Below the pieces are notes generated by a model that saw only the letters and a list, made by a program, of their open reading frames with translations, ran no database searches and was not told the DNA's origin. Shown here piece after piece: positions 26,882 through 35,182 of a DNA stretch of 64,000 bases; position 1 is the stretch's first letter; each line of letters opens with the position of its first letter. This stretch comes from Nostoc sp. FACHB-280 (lineage in GTDB: Bacteria > Cyanobacteriota > Cyanobacteriia > Cyanobacteriales > Nostocaceae): the NCBI RefSeq assembly GCF_014697615.1, contig NZ_JACJSD010000004.1, positions 124,001 through 188,000 on the forward strand, read 5' to 3'. Both the position numbers and the translations under genes were made by a program.

Positions 26882-27472
26882 TTATTTGGCTAACTCACTG
26901 CTAAATTCATTAAAGGAACGGCGCTTTAATTCTACTGATTCAGAGCGCGGTAATAAATCAAACACTTCTCGGAATTTATCGTCTATTTCCTCAAAGGGTA
27001 CTTGACCTTTTTTATTTAACAATACTTGCCCTGATTGGTTAAACACCACAACTTGAGGCACACCCCCAGAATAGTAATATCCTGGTTCTGTGGGATCATA
27101 TTTTTCTTTGACTGGAATTGTATCAACATCAATCGGGATGATCTCTGCTACTCGTCCGTAAAACTCTTGGACACGAGAAATTACAATGGCATATTTTTTG
27201 CAATCGCTACTGTCATCCACATAAAATGCTAAAAATGCAGGTTTATGTTCTGTTAAAGTCTGTGCGAGTGTCTGTCTGGGTGGAACTAAGGAACCATTGC
27301 CAGCATAAACGACAAACATATTGCCATCATAATTATCATCATTAATACCAGCATAAGCCGGTTGAATACTGAACATCAGTAAACACACAAGCAATAACAG
27401 GCATTTCGATATCAAGCGTCGCCAGTCAGCCATACGTTCTTGTAAAAAAAACAACTTTGTAATATTCATCAA
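26882..27472 (-). CDS. Lumenal thioredoxin-fold protein (PSI accumulation factor type)
   Basis: A 196-residue exported protein. A hydrophobic segment ('CLLLLVCLLMFSI') followed by 'QPAYA|GINDD' is a good signal peptide with AxA cleavage near residue 41, pointing to the thylakoid lumen or periplasm. The mature part has a thioredoxin-like order ('KPAFLAFYVDDSSDCKKYAIVISRVQEFYG', 'IIPIDVDTI', 'GGVPQVVVFNQSGQVLLNKKG') with the cis-Pro in 'GGVPQ' but a single Cys where CxxC would be, so it is unlikely to be a dithiol oxidoreductase. From memory it fits the cyanobacterial family annotated as thylakoid membrane photosystem I accumulation factor; I hold that name with moderate confidence. ATG 27472 or the in-frame ATG 13 codons later could be the start. 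Confidence 0.7.
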   Translation of the reverse strand: MMNITKLFFLQERMADWRRLISKCLLLLVCLLMFSIQPAYAGINDDNYDGNMFVVYAGNGSLVPPRQTLAQTLTEHKPAFLAFYVDDSSDCKKYAIVISRVQEFYGRVAEIIPIDVDTIPVKEKYDPTEPGYYYSGGVPQVVVFNQSGQVLLNKKGQVPFEEIDDKFREVFDLLPRSESVELKRRSFNEFSSELAK

Positions 27473-27722
27473 AAGGAACCTTGCAAGCTACGATTTGTCG
27501 TAAGTTTGTGCTGAATTCGGCAACCTGGGCTGGATAAGTAATTACACCCGCGCACTATTTTTTAAGATAACGTCTTACGGATGAAGTATGAAGTATGAAG
27601 TCTGAAATTTCTTTTTCACACTTCATACTTTCTAAGTGCTGGCTTTTTGAGCCAGGATTCGCTAAACTCACAGGATTAAATTTGCAACTAGATAGATTAA
27701 TTAGCAAGATTAAGGTAAAGAA

Positions 27723-29060
27723 GTGGGCAAGAAAATTAAACTCATAGATAGACTGCGCCTCGGTTTGGCGGTATCGGTGGCGAAAACTGTAACATTTGCG
27801 GTGCGATCGCTGCGCCTGGGTGCTGCTAGTGTATTACCAGGGTCGATTGCACGGCGGATTGAACCTCGACTGTTGCAATTGTTGAGTCAGCAGGTAAAAA
27901 ATGGCGTAATTCTCATCGCGGGGACGAATGGTAAAACAACTACGTCGCTGCTGTTAAAAACCATTTTGGAACGTAAAGGCTACCACATCGCCCATAACTC
28001 CACAGGTGCAAACCTGGAAAATGGCTTGATGACAGCTTTACTAGAAAACACTAACTTGGTGGGGACGCTGGATGCTGACTACGCCATTTTGGAAGTAGAT
28101 GAAAATATCGTCCCCAAGGTATTAACACCACTCCAGCCGCGTATTATTCTGTGTTTAAACTTGTTCCGTGACCAACTCGACAGGTACGGCGAAGTAGACA
28201 CCATCAGTAAACGTTGGACAAAGGTAATTTCTACACTTCCCAAAGAAACAGTAGTAATTCCCAATGCTGATGACCCGACTTTATCGCATCTTGGTCAGCA
28301 GTTACCGCAACGGGTGTTATTCTTTGGCTTGAATGAACCAGAACAATATCTAGAATCAATTCAACACGCCGTAGATTCTATTTATTGCCCTAATTGTGGA
28401 CATTCTTTAGATTATCAAGGTGTGTACTTGTCTCATTTGGGAGATTTTACTTGTCCGAGTTGTGGTTTTAGCAAGAGTAAACCAACTCTCGAAAGTAGCG
28501 AATGGGGACAAATTCTGGTTGGTTTGTATAACAAATACAATACTTTAGCTGCTGCCACTGCGGCTATTGAATTGGGTGTTGATGAAACCACAATTAGAGA
28601 TACTATTAATAATTTCCAAGCTGCTTTCGGTAGGGCGGAAGATTTAATTATTGATGGGAAAAAGGTGAGAATTTTATTATCAAAAAATCCTGTAGGGACA
28701 AATGAGACTATTCGAGTAGTGAATCAAAGTACTGATAAAACTACACTCATGGTTTTAAACGATCGCACCCCCGATGGTACTGATGTATCCTGGATTTGGG
28801 ATGTGGATACAGAAAAATTAGTCGAACGTGGCGGAACTATTGTGGTGAGTGGCGATCGCGTTTATGATATGGCGTTACGTCTGCGTTATAGCGAAAATTC
28901 TGTGGAGAGTAATTTAAACTTAATTGTCGAGGAAGACTTGAAGCAAGCGATCGCAACTGCCCTCAAGCATACACCAGACAACGAAACCCTGCATATTCTC
29001 CCTACATATTCCGCCATGTTAGAAGTGCGCGAAGTTCTCACCGGCAGAAAAATTCTTTAG
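27723..29060 (+). CDS. murT: MurT, lipid II isoglutaminyl synthase ligase subunit
   Basis: A Mur-ligase-family subunit that with GatD amidates the D-glutamate of lipid II. ATP site 'LIAGTNGKTTTSLLLKTIL' (about 63-81), the Mur ligase central domain, a Zn ribbon inserted in it ('CPNCGHSLDYQG' and 'FTCPSCGFS', four Cys, about 221-250), and the C-terminal DUF1727 domain with 'DRTPDGTDVSWIWDVD', whose Asp supports the GatD triad in characterised complexes. At 445 residues it has normal length. The start is GTG (27723) after 'ggtaaagaa'. The partner gatD lies downstream at 30400 instead of directly adjacent. Confidence 0.93.
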   Translation: MGKKIKLIDRLRLGLAVSVAKTVTFAVRSLRLGAASVLPGSIARRIEPRLLQLLSQQVKNGVILIAGTNGKTTTSLLLKTILERKGYHIAHNSTGANLENGLMTALLENTNLVGTLDADYAILEVDENIVPKVLTPLQPRIILCLNLFRDQLDRYGEVDTISKRWTKVISTLPKETVVIPNADDPTLSHLGQQLPQRVLFFGLNEPEQYLESIQHAVDSIYCPNCGHSLDYQGVYLSHLGDFTCPSCGFSKSKPTLESSEWGQILVGLYNKYNTLAAATAAIELGVDETTIRDTINNFQAAFGRAEDLIIDGKKVRILLSKNPVGTNETIRVVNQSTDKTTLMVLNDRTPDGTDVSWIWDVDTEKLVERGGTIVVSGDRVYDMALRLRYSENSVESNLNLIVEEDLKQAIATALKHTPDNETLHILPTYSAMLEVREVLTGRKIL

Positions 29061-29196
29061 AGAATGGGGAATTAAGAAGCTTTTTTATAATTTTTCTCAT
29101 CTCCCGCATCTTTCTCATATAGCAATCCAAATTGATTTATGAGAAAACACGTAGATTTGTCCTCAAAACTAAAAGTCACATTTTATTCAGCCCTGG

Positions 29197-29300
29197 CGAT
29201 TATAAATCGCGGCTATACAGACAAAACCCGCCTGCGCGGGTTATTTTATTAAGTCCACGTAGGTGGACTTCGTTTGTGTAGTAGCGAATTCCATTCGCCC
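29197..29300. repeat. Dispersed composite hairpin repeat
   Basis: A 104-bp repeat with three nested or serial hairpins: outer ends 'ggcgattataaatcgcggc' and 'agcgaattccattcgcc', then 'aacccgcctgcgcgggtt' and 'aagtccacgtaggtggactt'. Both inner hairpins are well paired. This composite is common between genes in Nostoc and Calothrix-type genomes (from memory). A fragment with 'cgaatggaattcgcgtctac' lies near 53315-53335. It fills the gap between murT and the inverted gene that follows. Confidence 0.7.
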
Positions 29301-29317
29301 TAGTTCTAAATTTTTCC

Positions 29318-30097
29318 CTAAACTAAATAACTGGTATTCGGAACAATCGGAAAGAAAGCATATTCATACCAAGCCGTCCAGATAAAACTTCTCAACCACC
29401 GTTGACGCTTTTCGGGAGTAAATTCATATTCAAATACTCCATTAGATGTATCAATCGAAGATAGGTGAGAATTACAACCACAACCATGTTGATAGGTAAA
29501 TCCATATTTAGAGGCGATACTCTGCACCTTCATTTGCATCGCAAAAACCTTACCTGCGTGTAATATCGCATCCCAAGAACGCTTATGTTTGATATCTCGC
29601 TTATCAAACCTTAAGGCGCGTTCTTCAAATACATGATCGCGGTAAATTGGTGCTAAATGCACATGATAAAAACTTGCTGGTAGTTCATAGCCAAATTCTT
29701 GAAAAAGTTCTATTCCTATCCGCGCTACTTTTAATTCATTGACAAACTCTTCGCCCTTAGATTCTAAATCTTGCAGCAGTGTATTAAAATCAGGATAGCT
29801 AGTTTTTATAAAGTCATAACCGTAAAATTCTAGGGTTTCCCAAGCTAATTTTCCAAATAGTTGGGAGAATGACGATTTGAGATATTCTAGTTCTGGACGT
29901 TCGTTAAATAAGTCAACATCACCCTGTTCTAACTTATATTGAAATAACTGTGCCATCTCAACATAACTTTGGGGTTCAGGGATGCCTACATCTGCCAATC
30001 CGTTAGCAATATCTTGCCATATAGAAGGTAGTTGAGACACAGAAACTGCATTTTCATACGCAATTACCGTCAAATTGGGAGCTTCAATCGCTTGCAT
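29318..30097 (-). CDS. Hypothetical protein inserted between murT and gatD
   Basis: A 259-residue cytosolic protein that I do not recognise. It is rich in aromatic residues and acidic helices ('LEYLKSSFSQLFGKLAWETLEFYGYDF'). It contains a 'YQHGCGCNSH' segment (Cys-Gly-Cys with flanking His) that might bind a metal. The C-terminus 'RQRWLRSFIWTAWYEYAFFPIV' is hydrophobic-aromatic. I chose ATG 30097, which has 'ggag' five bases upstream; the open frame starts 11 codons earlier at TTG 30130. It runs against murT and gatD, whose products work as one enzyme, so it looks like an insertion into a former operon. The AT content rises on its gatD side. Confidence 0.6.
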   Translation of the reverse strand: MQAIEAPNLTVIAYENAVSVSQLPSIWQDIANGLADVGIPEPQSYVEMAQLFQYKLEQGDVDLFNERPELEYLKSSFSQLFGKLAWETLEFYGYDFIKTSYPDFNTLLQDLESKGEEFVNELKVARIGIELFQEFGYELPASFYHVHLAPIYRDHVFEERALRFDKRDIKHKRSWDAILHAGKVFAMQMKVQSIASKYGFTYQHGCGCNSHLSSIDTSNGVFEYEFTPEKRQRWLRSFIWTAWYEYAFFPIVPNTSYLV

Positions 30098-30399
30098 ATA
30101 ATCTCCATTGAGATATGAAAAGTTTTTCAATTAGTTAAACAAAGTTAACTTTTTGGGAAAATTGCACAAAAACAGTGTAACTGTTTACCCAAGATTGAGT
30201 AAATTTACAGTTACCTGTGGAGATTATGGCTGTCTGACAATTACAAAACTGTGACCTAAAATACTGAAATCTGATGAAAATTGCTATACGTCCATGCAAA
30301 AATATAGCAGGGGACAGAGAACAGAGTAAAAAGTCTTTTACGGATTCTGCAATCCTAGAAAGAAAAAAGTTATAAATTACCAGTTATGAGTAAAGAATT

Positions 30400-31218
30400 A
30401 TGACTTCTGAAAAATTAGAATTAACAATTGGTTGGTTGTATCCCACCTTAATGAGTACCTATGGCGATCGCGGTAATGTTATCACTATAGAACGCCGCGC
30501 TCAATGGCGGGGATACAGCGTTAAAGTATTACCTCTAGACCAAAATTCCACCGCCGAAGATATTAAATCTGTAGATGTGATTGTGGGTGGTGGCGCACAA
30601 GACCGTCAGCAAGAAATTGTAATGCGTGATTTGCAAGGGTCGAAAGCTGAAGCAATGCGCGAAAAAATCGCCAATGGTACACCAGGAGTTTTTACTTGCG
30701 GTTCACCCCAACTGCTAGGACATTATTATGAACCAGGATTTGGACAACGAATTGAAGGGTTAGGAATTCTTGATTTAGTATCCATTCATCCTGGGGAAAA
30801 TACCAAACGTTGCATTGGTAACTTGGTAATTGAAGTTACAGCCTCCCGCCTCGCCAAAGATTTAGAAGAGATGACTGGTAGCAAACCTTATCTTGTCGGG
30901 TTTGAAAATCATGGCGGACGCACCAAGTTAGGTAAAGTAGAAGCCTTGGGACGGGTGGTGTATGGTTTAGGCAATAATGGCGAAGATGGTACAGAAGGTG
31001 CATTTTATCAGAATGCGATCGCTACTTATTCTCACGGCCCCCTGTTACCCAAAAATCCCTTTGTCGCTGACTGGTTAATTCAAACTGCATTGCGGCTAAA
31101 GTATCAACAACCTATTACACTCAAGCCACTAGAAGATGACCTTGCAATCCAAGCACGAGAAGCTATGTTCAAACGTTTGAAAGTTAGCGTAGCAACTGCG
31201 GTTACTAGCAAAGTTTGA
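30400..31218 (+). CDS. gatD: GatD, lipid II isoglutaminyl synthase glutaminase subunit
   Basis: A class I glutamine amidotransferase of the CobB/CobQ type that frees ammonia for MurT. Nucleophile Cys100 in 'GVFTCGSPQLLG' and candidate His212 in 'ATYSHGPLLPKNP'; 'VGFENHGGRT' (from about 166) is also family-typical. At 272 residues it is somewhat longer than the Staphylococcus enzyme. ATG start. Upstream 30098-30399 is AT-rich with no ORF and must hold its own promoter, because the preceding gene is on the other strand. Amidation of lipid II modulates cross-linking; the role in cyanobacteria is inferred. Confidence 0.92.
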   Translation: MTSEKLELTIGWLYPTLMSTYGDRGNVITIERRAQWRGYSVKVLPLDQNSTAEDIKSVDVIVGGGAQDRQQEIVMRDLQGSKAEAMREKIANGTPGVFTCGSPQLLGHYYEPGFGQRIEGLGILDLVSIHPGENTKRCIGNLVIEVTASRLAKDLEEMTGSKPYLVGFENHGGRTKLGKVEALGRVVYGLGNNGEDGTEGAFYQNAIATYSHGPLLPKNPFVADWLIQTALRLKYQQPITLKPLEDDLAIQAREAMFKRLKVSVATAVTSKV

Positions 31219-31772
31219 GTCAGAATAATTTATCATTCCAGAGTCAGAAGCTGATATTCTGACTCTTTATTTTTTGGTTTTGGTATGTCATTACAACCAT
31301 AGATTTGCGCTAATCAACTCGATTAAATTTCAAAATATGATTACATAAAATCTACAAAAACATAAAATTAAGAATAAATTAAAACTAATTTAAAATTAAA
31401 TATCGCCATATTTATCAATATAAAATAATATTTATTTACCAGATAACTTATAGAATATTTACCGATATATCTCGCTCAAAAAATCTGTTTAATCGTATTA
31501 TAAATTCTGTTATTAGTCAGTCTATGTTATACAGCAGATTTCCAGTGAGTGAATTATAGCTGTTTGCAGTTGAGACTAATACAAACCTAATCACCTGCTC
31601 TTTCTTTACATGGAAAGGGGAGTACAATTCAAAGCCTCTCTTCTGGTAAGAGAGAGGTCAAAAATGTGCTGTGTTCAACCGAGAACCGCTATATACAATT
31701 TAGTTCTCAAGGCTAGTAAAAAGTCGATTCTGAATTCTGCTGTATGTTGTTCAACTATAGATTAGTCAGAAA
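31219..31772. other. 554-bp AT-rich intergenic region with repeat copy
   Basis: Very AT-rich from 31310 to 31510, with no ORF over about 15 codons. At 31585-31659 lies a copy of the repeat seen at 12525-12611: 'tttacatggaaaggggagta' followed by 'aattcaaagcctctc' and a 'ctctcttctggtaagagag' hairpin. The promoter of the cupin gene is probably in the last 100 bp but is not obvious. Confidence 0.5.
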
Positions 31773-32144
31773 ATGAGTATAGAGAGAATTTTCAAGAGTA
31801 CTGATTTTTTCCAACCTACAGATGGTGAACCAATTCGCTCAATTGTGACGGAATCACCAGATGCAGTTGTAGTTGCTTGGTATGTCAAACCCGGACAAGA
31901 AATTGGAGCGCACATTCATCCTACTGGTCAGGATACTTGGACAATATTATCCGGCAGTGGCGAATATTATTTAGATATAGATGGTTCTCGCAAAATAATT
32001 ACCGCCGGAGATGTAGTTGTAGCACCAGTCAAATGTGTTCACGGTGTTTTTAATCATAGTGATGAACCGTTTATATTCATCTCTGTGGTGACACCTTACG
32101 AGGCTGGATATGAACCTGTGACCATCAAATCATCATCAGCCTGA
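31773..32144 (+). CDS. Cupin-domain protein
   Basis: A 123-residue single-domain cupin. Motif 1 is 'PGQEIGAHIHPTGQDTWTIL' (His-x-His, with Gln-Asp instead of the usual Glu) and motif 2 ends 'GDVVVAPVKCVHGVFN', supplying the third His. A metal site with three His is therefore likely. The 'GSGEYYLDIDGSRKIITAGD' strand pair is typical. The substrate cannot be told; many small cupins bind sugars or act in stress responses. Start ATG 31773. It is monocistronic, with a short 'ggtgtaaggg' repeat between it and the convergent ABC gene. Confidence 0.82.
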   Translation: MSIERIFKSTDFFQPTDGEPIRSIVTESPDAVVVAWYVKPGQEIGAHIHPTGQDTWTILSGSGEYYLDIDGSRKIITAGDVVVAPVKCVHGVFNHSDEPFIFISVVTPYEAGYEPVTIKSSSA

Positions 32145-32180
32145 GTAAATCTAGCAGGACTAGGGCAAGGGTGTAAGGGT

Positions 32181-33962
32181 CTATGAATTATTTGCGCCTA
32201 GTTGAAGACTATAAAGATTGGCATATACTCCTTGTTGCTCTATGAGTTGTGTATGAGTGCCTTGTTCGACAATTTGTCCTTGTTGAATGACTAATACCTG
32301 ATCTGCTTGGGTGACGGTGCTGAGGCGGTGAGCAATGACAAAGCTGGTACGACCTTGTAACAAACGTGCGATCGCACTCTGCACTAATGCTTCTGTACGA
32401 GTGTCAATACTACTAGTTGCTTCATCTAAAATCAAAATTCGGGGATTAATCAACACCGCACGGGCAATACTAATCAGTTGTCGCTGTCCTTGACTGAGGG
32501 GCGCACCTCGTTCACCTAATTGGGTGGCGTAACCTTGTGGTAGGGAAGTAATAAACTCATGCACATTTGCCACTTGAGCCGCACTTTCAATTTCGGCTTG
32601 GCTGGCGTAAGGAGCGCCAAAGGCAATATTTTCGGCTACAGTGCCACTGAACAAAATATTATCTTGCAAAACAATCCCAATCTGACGGCGCAAACTTGCT
32701 TGGGTGACACTCCGCACATCAATGTCATCTATTTTGACTGCCCCACCAGATACATCATAAAAACGCAATATCAAATTAATGATTGTCGTTTTACCTGAAC
32801 CTGTCGGCCCTACCAGTGCAATCATTTGTCCAGGACTGGCGTGTAAATTCACGCCTTTGAGAACCAGTTGTTCTGGATTATAGCCAAAGGTGACATTCTC
32901 AAATCTCACCTCGCCTTGAATGGCTGGCATTTCTTGGGCATCCGGCGCATCTTTGAGTTGGGCTGGTTCATCTAACAGCAGGAAAATTCGCTCTAGTCCG
33001 GCAAAGGCTGATTGGGCTTGGGTGTAAAACTGACTGAGAATTTGAATCGGGCGAAAAAATTGTTGGACGTAGAGTAAAAAGGATGTCACCACACCCACAG
33101 TTGCGGCTCCAGTAACGGCAAGATAACCACCGAATGCGAGTACGCCTGCGGTGGCGAGGGTGTTGAGAAAATCAATTGAAGGTAAAAAGGCCGCAGTAAT
33201 AGCCACCGCTTCGACATTGGCATCCCGGTTAGCTGCGTTGAGCAGGTCGAATTCTTGAATGTTGGTTTGTACGCGGTTAAATGCTTGGGCTTCGCGCACA
33301 CTACTAATATCTTCTTCTAATTTGGCGGAAAGGTCGCCAATGGTTTGCCGGGTGACGCGGAATCTCGCTCTTGCCCAACGAGCAAATAAGCTAGTAGTAA
33401 AAATCATCAGTGGCACAACTAGGTTACTCAACAAACCGAGTTGTAAATTAATTGCCAACATCGCAATGACAATACCAATCAAACTAAAAACGTTACCCAA
33501 CATTTGAGCGACGGTTTGTCCGAATGCTTGATTGACGGTATTGACATCATTTAGTAAGCGACTCATCAAATCGCCTGCTTCACTGCGGTCAAAAAAGCTA
33601 AGTGGCAAACTCTGAATTTTCAGAAAAATATCTTGGCGCAGTTGTGCCAATAATCGCTGCATAATCCAGCCGACACGCACAATTTGACCACGGGTTGCCG
33701 AAATACCAAGTACGTAGAGTAATGCTAATAGTCCTAACAGCAGCAACAAACCAGATAAATTACCTTGGGCAATTAGATGGTCAACTGACCAACCAAGTAA
33801 AAAAGGAGCGATCGCCTGAGTTGATGCACCAATGAGTACTAATGTCAAGGCAATGGGAATTTCTTTGCGATATGGTCGCAGGTATTGTAAAAATCGCCTG
33901 ACGGTTGAGAGTTGCTGAGTTGCCAGTTGCTCAGATGCAACAATTGGGCTTGTACCTCTCAT
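32181..33962 (-). CDS. ABC transporter, fused permease and ATPase (exporter type)
   Basis: A 593-residue half-transporter of the MsbA/lipid-exporter type. The membrane domain covers residues about 30-325 with six predicted helices ('IPIALTLVLIGASTQAIAPFLLG' and so on). The ATPase domain has Walker A 'GPTGSGKTTIINLILRF', the Q-loop 'IGIVLQDNILFSGTVAENIAFG', signature 'LSQGQRQLISIARA', Walker B 'ILILDEATSSID' and H-loop 'FVIAHRLSTV', all intact. It would work as a homodimer or pair with another half. The substrate (lipid, peptide or drug) is not predictable, and there is no neighbouring partner gene. ATG start at 33962. Confidence 0.92.
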   Translation of the reverse strand: MRGTSPIVASEQLATQQLSTVRRFLQYLRPYRKEIPIALTLVLIGASTQAIAPFLLGWSVDHLIAQGNLSGLLLLLGLLALLYVLGISATRGQIVRVGWIMQRLLAQLRQDIFLKIQSLPLSFFDRSEAGDLMSRLLNDVNTVNQAFGQTVAQMLGNVFSLIGIVIAMLAINLQLGLLSNLVVPLMIFTTSLFARWARARFRVTRQTIGDLSAKLEEDISSVREAQAFNRVQTNIQEFDLLNAANRDANVEAVAITAAFLPSIDFLNTLATAGVLAFGGYLAVTGAATVGVVTSFLLYVQQFFRPIQILSQFYTQAQSAFAGLERIFLLLDEPAQLKDAPDAQEMPAIQGEVRFENVTFGYNPEQLVLKGVNLHASPGQMIALVGPTGSGKTTIINLILRFYDVSGGAVKIDDIDVRSVTQASLRRQIGIVLQDNILFSGTVAENIAFGAPYASQAEIESAAQVANVHEFITSLPQGYATQLGERGAPLSQGQRQLISIARAVLINPRILILDEATSSIDTRTEALVQSAIARLLQGRTSFVIAHRLSTVTQADQVLVIQQGQIVEQGTHTQLIEQQGVYANLYSLQLGANNS

Positions 33963-34280
33963 AAAAATTTTGGATTTGGGATTTTAGATTTTGGATTGGG
34001 AATGGCTGTCTGCGGCTGGCTAAAATTAGGGAGTTCCAACTAACAAAGATATACTATCACTGCGTATTTAGGGGAACCAGCGCGTGAGCCAGACTTGGGG
34101 GATTCTCCCCCAAACCCCCGATTGGGGGACGGTTGCGTCCCCCAAACCCCCTCCAAAATCATTTTTTCGTTTCTTGTTGAGTTATTGGCTAGTTGTGTTG
34201 TAATTTAGTTTGCTTATCTAAACCATATTGCCTTAAATCCCTCATCACAAACAGTCTCTGTTCCCTGTTCCCTATTCCCT
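33963..34280. other. Intergenic repeats upstream of the ABC transporter gene
   Basis: Contains 'ttttggatttgggattttagattttgg' heptamer-type sequence directly upstream of the ABC start (33966-33998), a GC-rich multi-hairpin repeat at 34094-34154 ('cttgggggattctcccccaa', 'ttgggggacggttgcgtcccccaaa'), and a 'tgttccctattccctttatg' tract near 34262. No gene is seen. Confidence 0.55.
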
Positions 34281-35147
34281 TTATGTTGACTGAAACATCA
34301 CCAAACCAAATTCTTCGCCAGTAGGACGAAAACCGATCGCCTGGTATGCTGCTAGGGCTGGATAATTTTCTCGATTGGTGAATAAGATAGCACGTTCAAC
34401 TCCGTGCGATCGCGCTTCTAATAATGAGCCAGCTACTACACATTTGGCGTATCCTCTACCCCTTAAAGCTGGTGGTGTCCATACGCCACCAATCTGCACA
34501 ATATCGGGTAGCCAAGCATTAAAAGTTGTATAAGCAATGGGAGTATCTTCGGCGACTAAAATCCAATGTCTTGCTCTGACTTGGCGTGCTTCTAACTCAC
34601 GGCGACAATTCACGACTAAATCGGGGGTGTGGAGGTGTCCCAAAGCTTCGACATTATAGTCAGCACACCAATGGCTAAGTAAATCAAATTCTTCTGGGTA
34701 AGGTAAACGACATTCAACTTCTCCTGATGCTAAAGCTGGAGGTACTTGTAAATTTGGCAATGCCAAAGACAATAATATTTCGCTGTCATCAAGTTGAGTT
34801 GGTTGTTCAACTAGTCCCAAGACTTGCTTCGTGGCTGCAACTTGCACTGCGGGGCCTGCAATGCCCAAAATCGGGCGATGAGACTGGTTGACTACTGCTT
34901 GTACCACTTCCGCCAGATGCACTGGTGCTTGGACTATGAGCATCCCATTCCAATAATGTGCGGCGACTGCAACTATAATTTCATTAGCGATCGCAGCTAT
35001 ATATGTTCCCTGAAACCTTGCACCTTGGTCAAGTAACCCTGCTTCACGCCAATTTGAGCGCAAAAACATCGAAGTATCAGCGTGTTGCAACAAAAAGTTT
35101 TCTAGAAATGCTTCATCACCAGGTTCCAAGGTTCTTAAAATAGCCAC
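34281..35147 (-). CDS. GNAT-family N-acetyltransferase
   Basis: A 288-residue protein whose C-terminal part is a GNAT fold: 'LVAEDTPIAYTTFNAWLPDIVQIGGVWTPPALRGRGYAKCVVAGSLLEA' contains the acetyl-CoA loop R/QxxGxG/A ('RGRGYA'), followed by 'AILFTNRENYPALAAYQAIGF' which closes the cofactor site. The N-terminal half is a divergent GNAT-like or partner domain. I chose GTG 35147, which has 'ggag' seven bases upstream and gives 'VAILRTLEPGDEAFL'; the frame is open to 35282 but that part overlaps the end of the next gene. The acceptor is unknown. Confidence 0.8.
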   Translation of the reverse strand: MAILRTLEPGDEAFLENFLLQHADTSMFLRSNWREAGLLDQGARFQGTYIAAIANEIIVAVAAHYWNGMLIVQAPVHLAEVVQAVVNQSHRPILGIAGPAVQVAATKQVLGLVEQPTQLDDSEILLSLALPNLQVPPALASGEVECRLPYPEEFDLLSHWCADYNVEALGHLHTPDLVVNCRRELEARQVRARHWILVAEDTPIAYTTFNAWLPDIVQIGGVWTPPALRGRGYAKCVVAGSLLEARSHGVERAILFTNRENYPALAAYQAIGFRPTGEEFGLVMFQST

Positions 35148-35182
35148 AAAAAACTCCGTTGCTGAGATTATATATTGATCCT

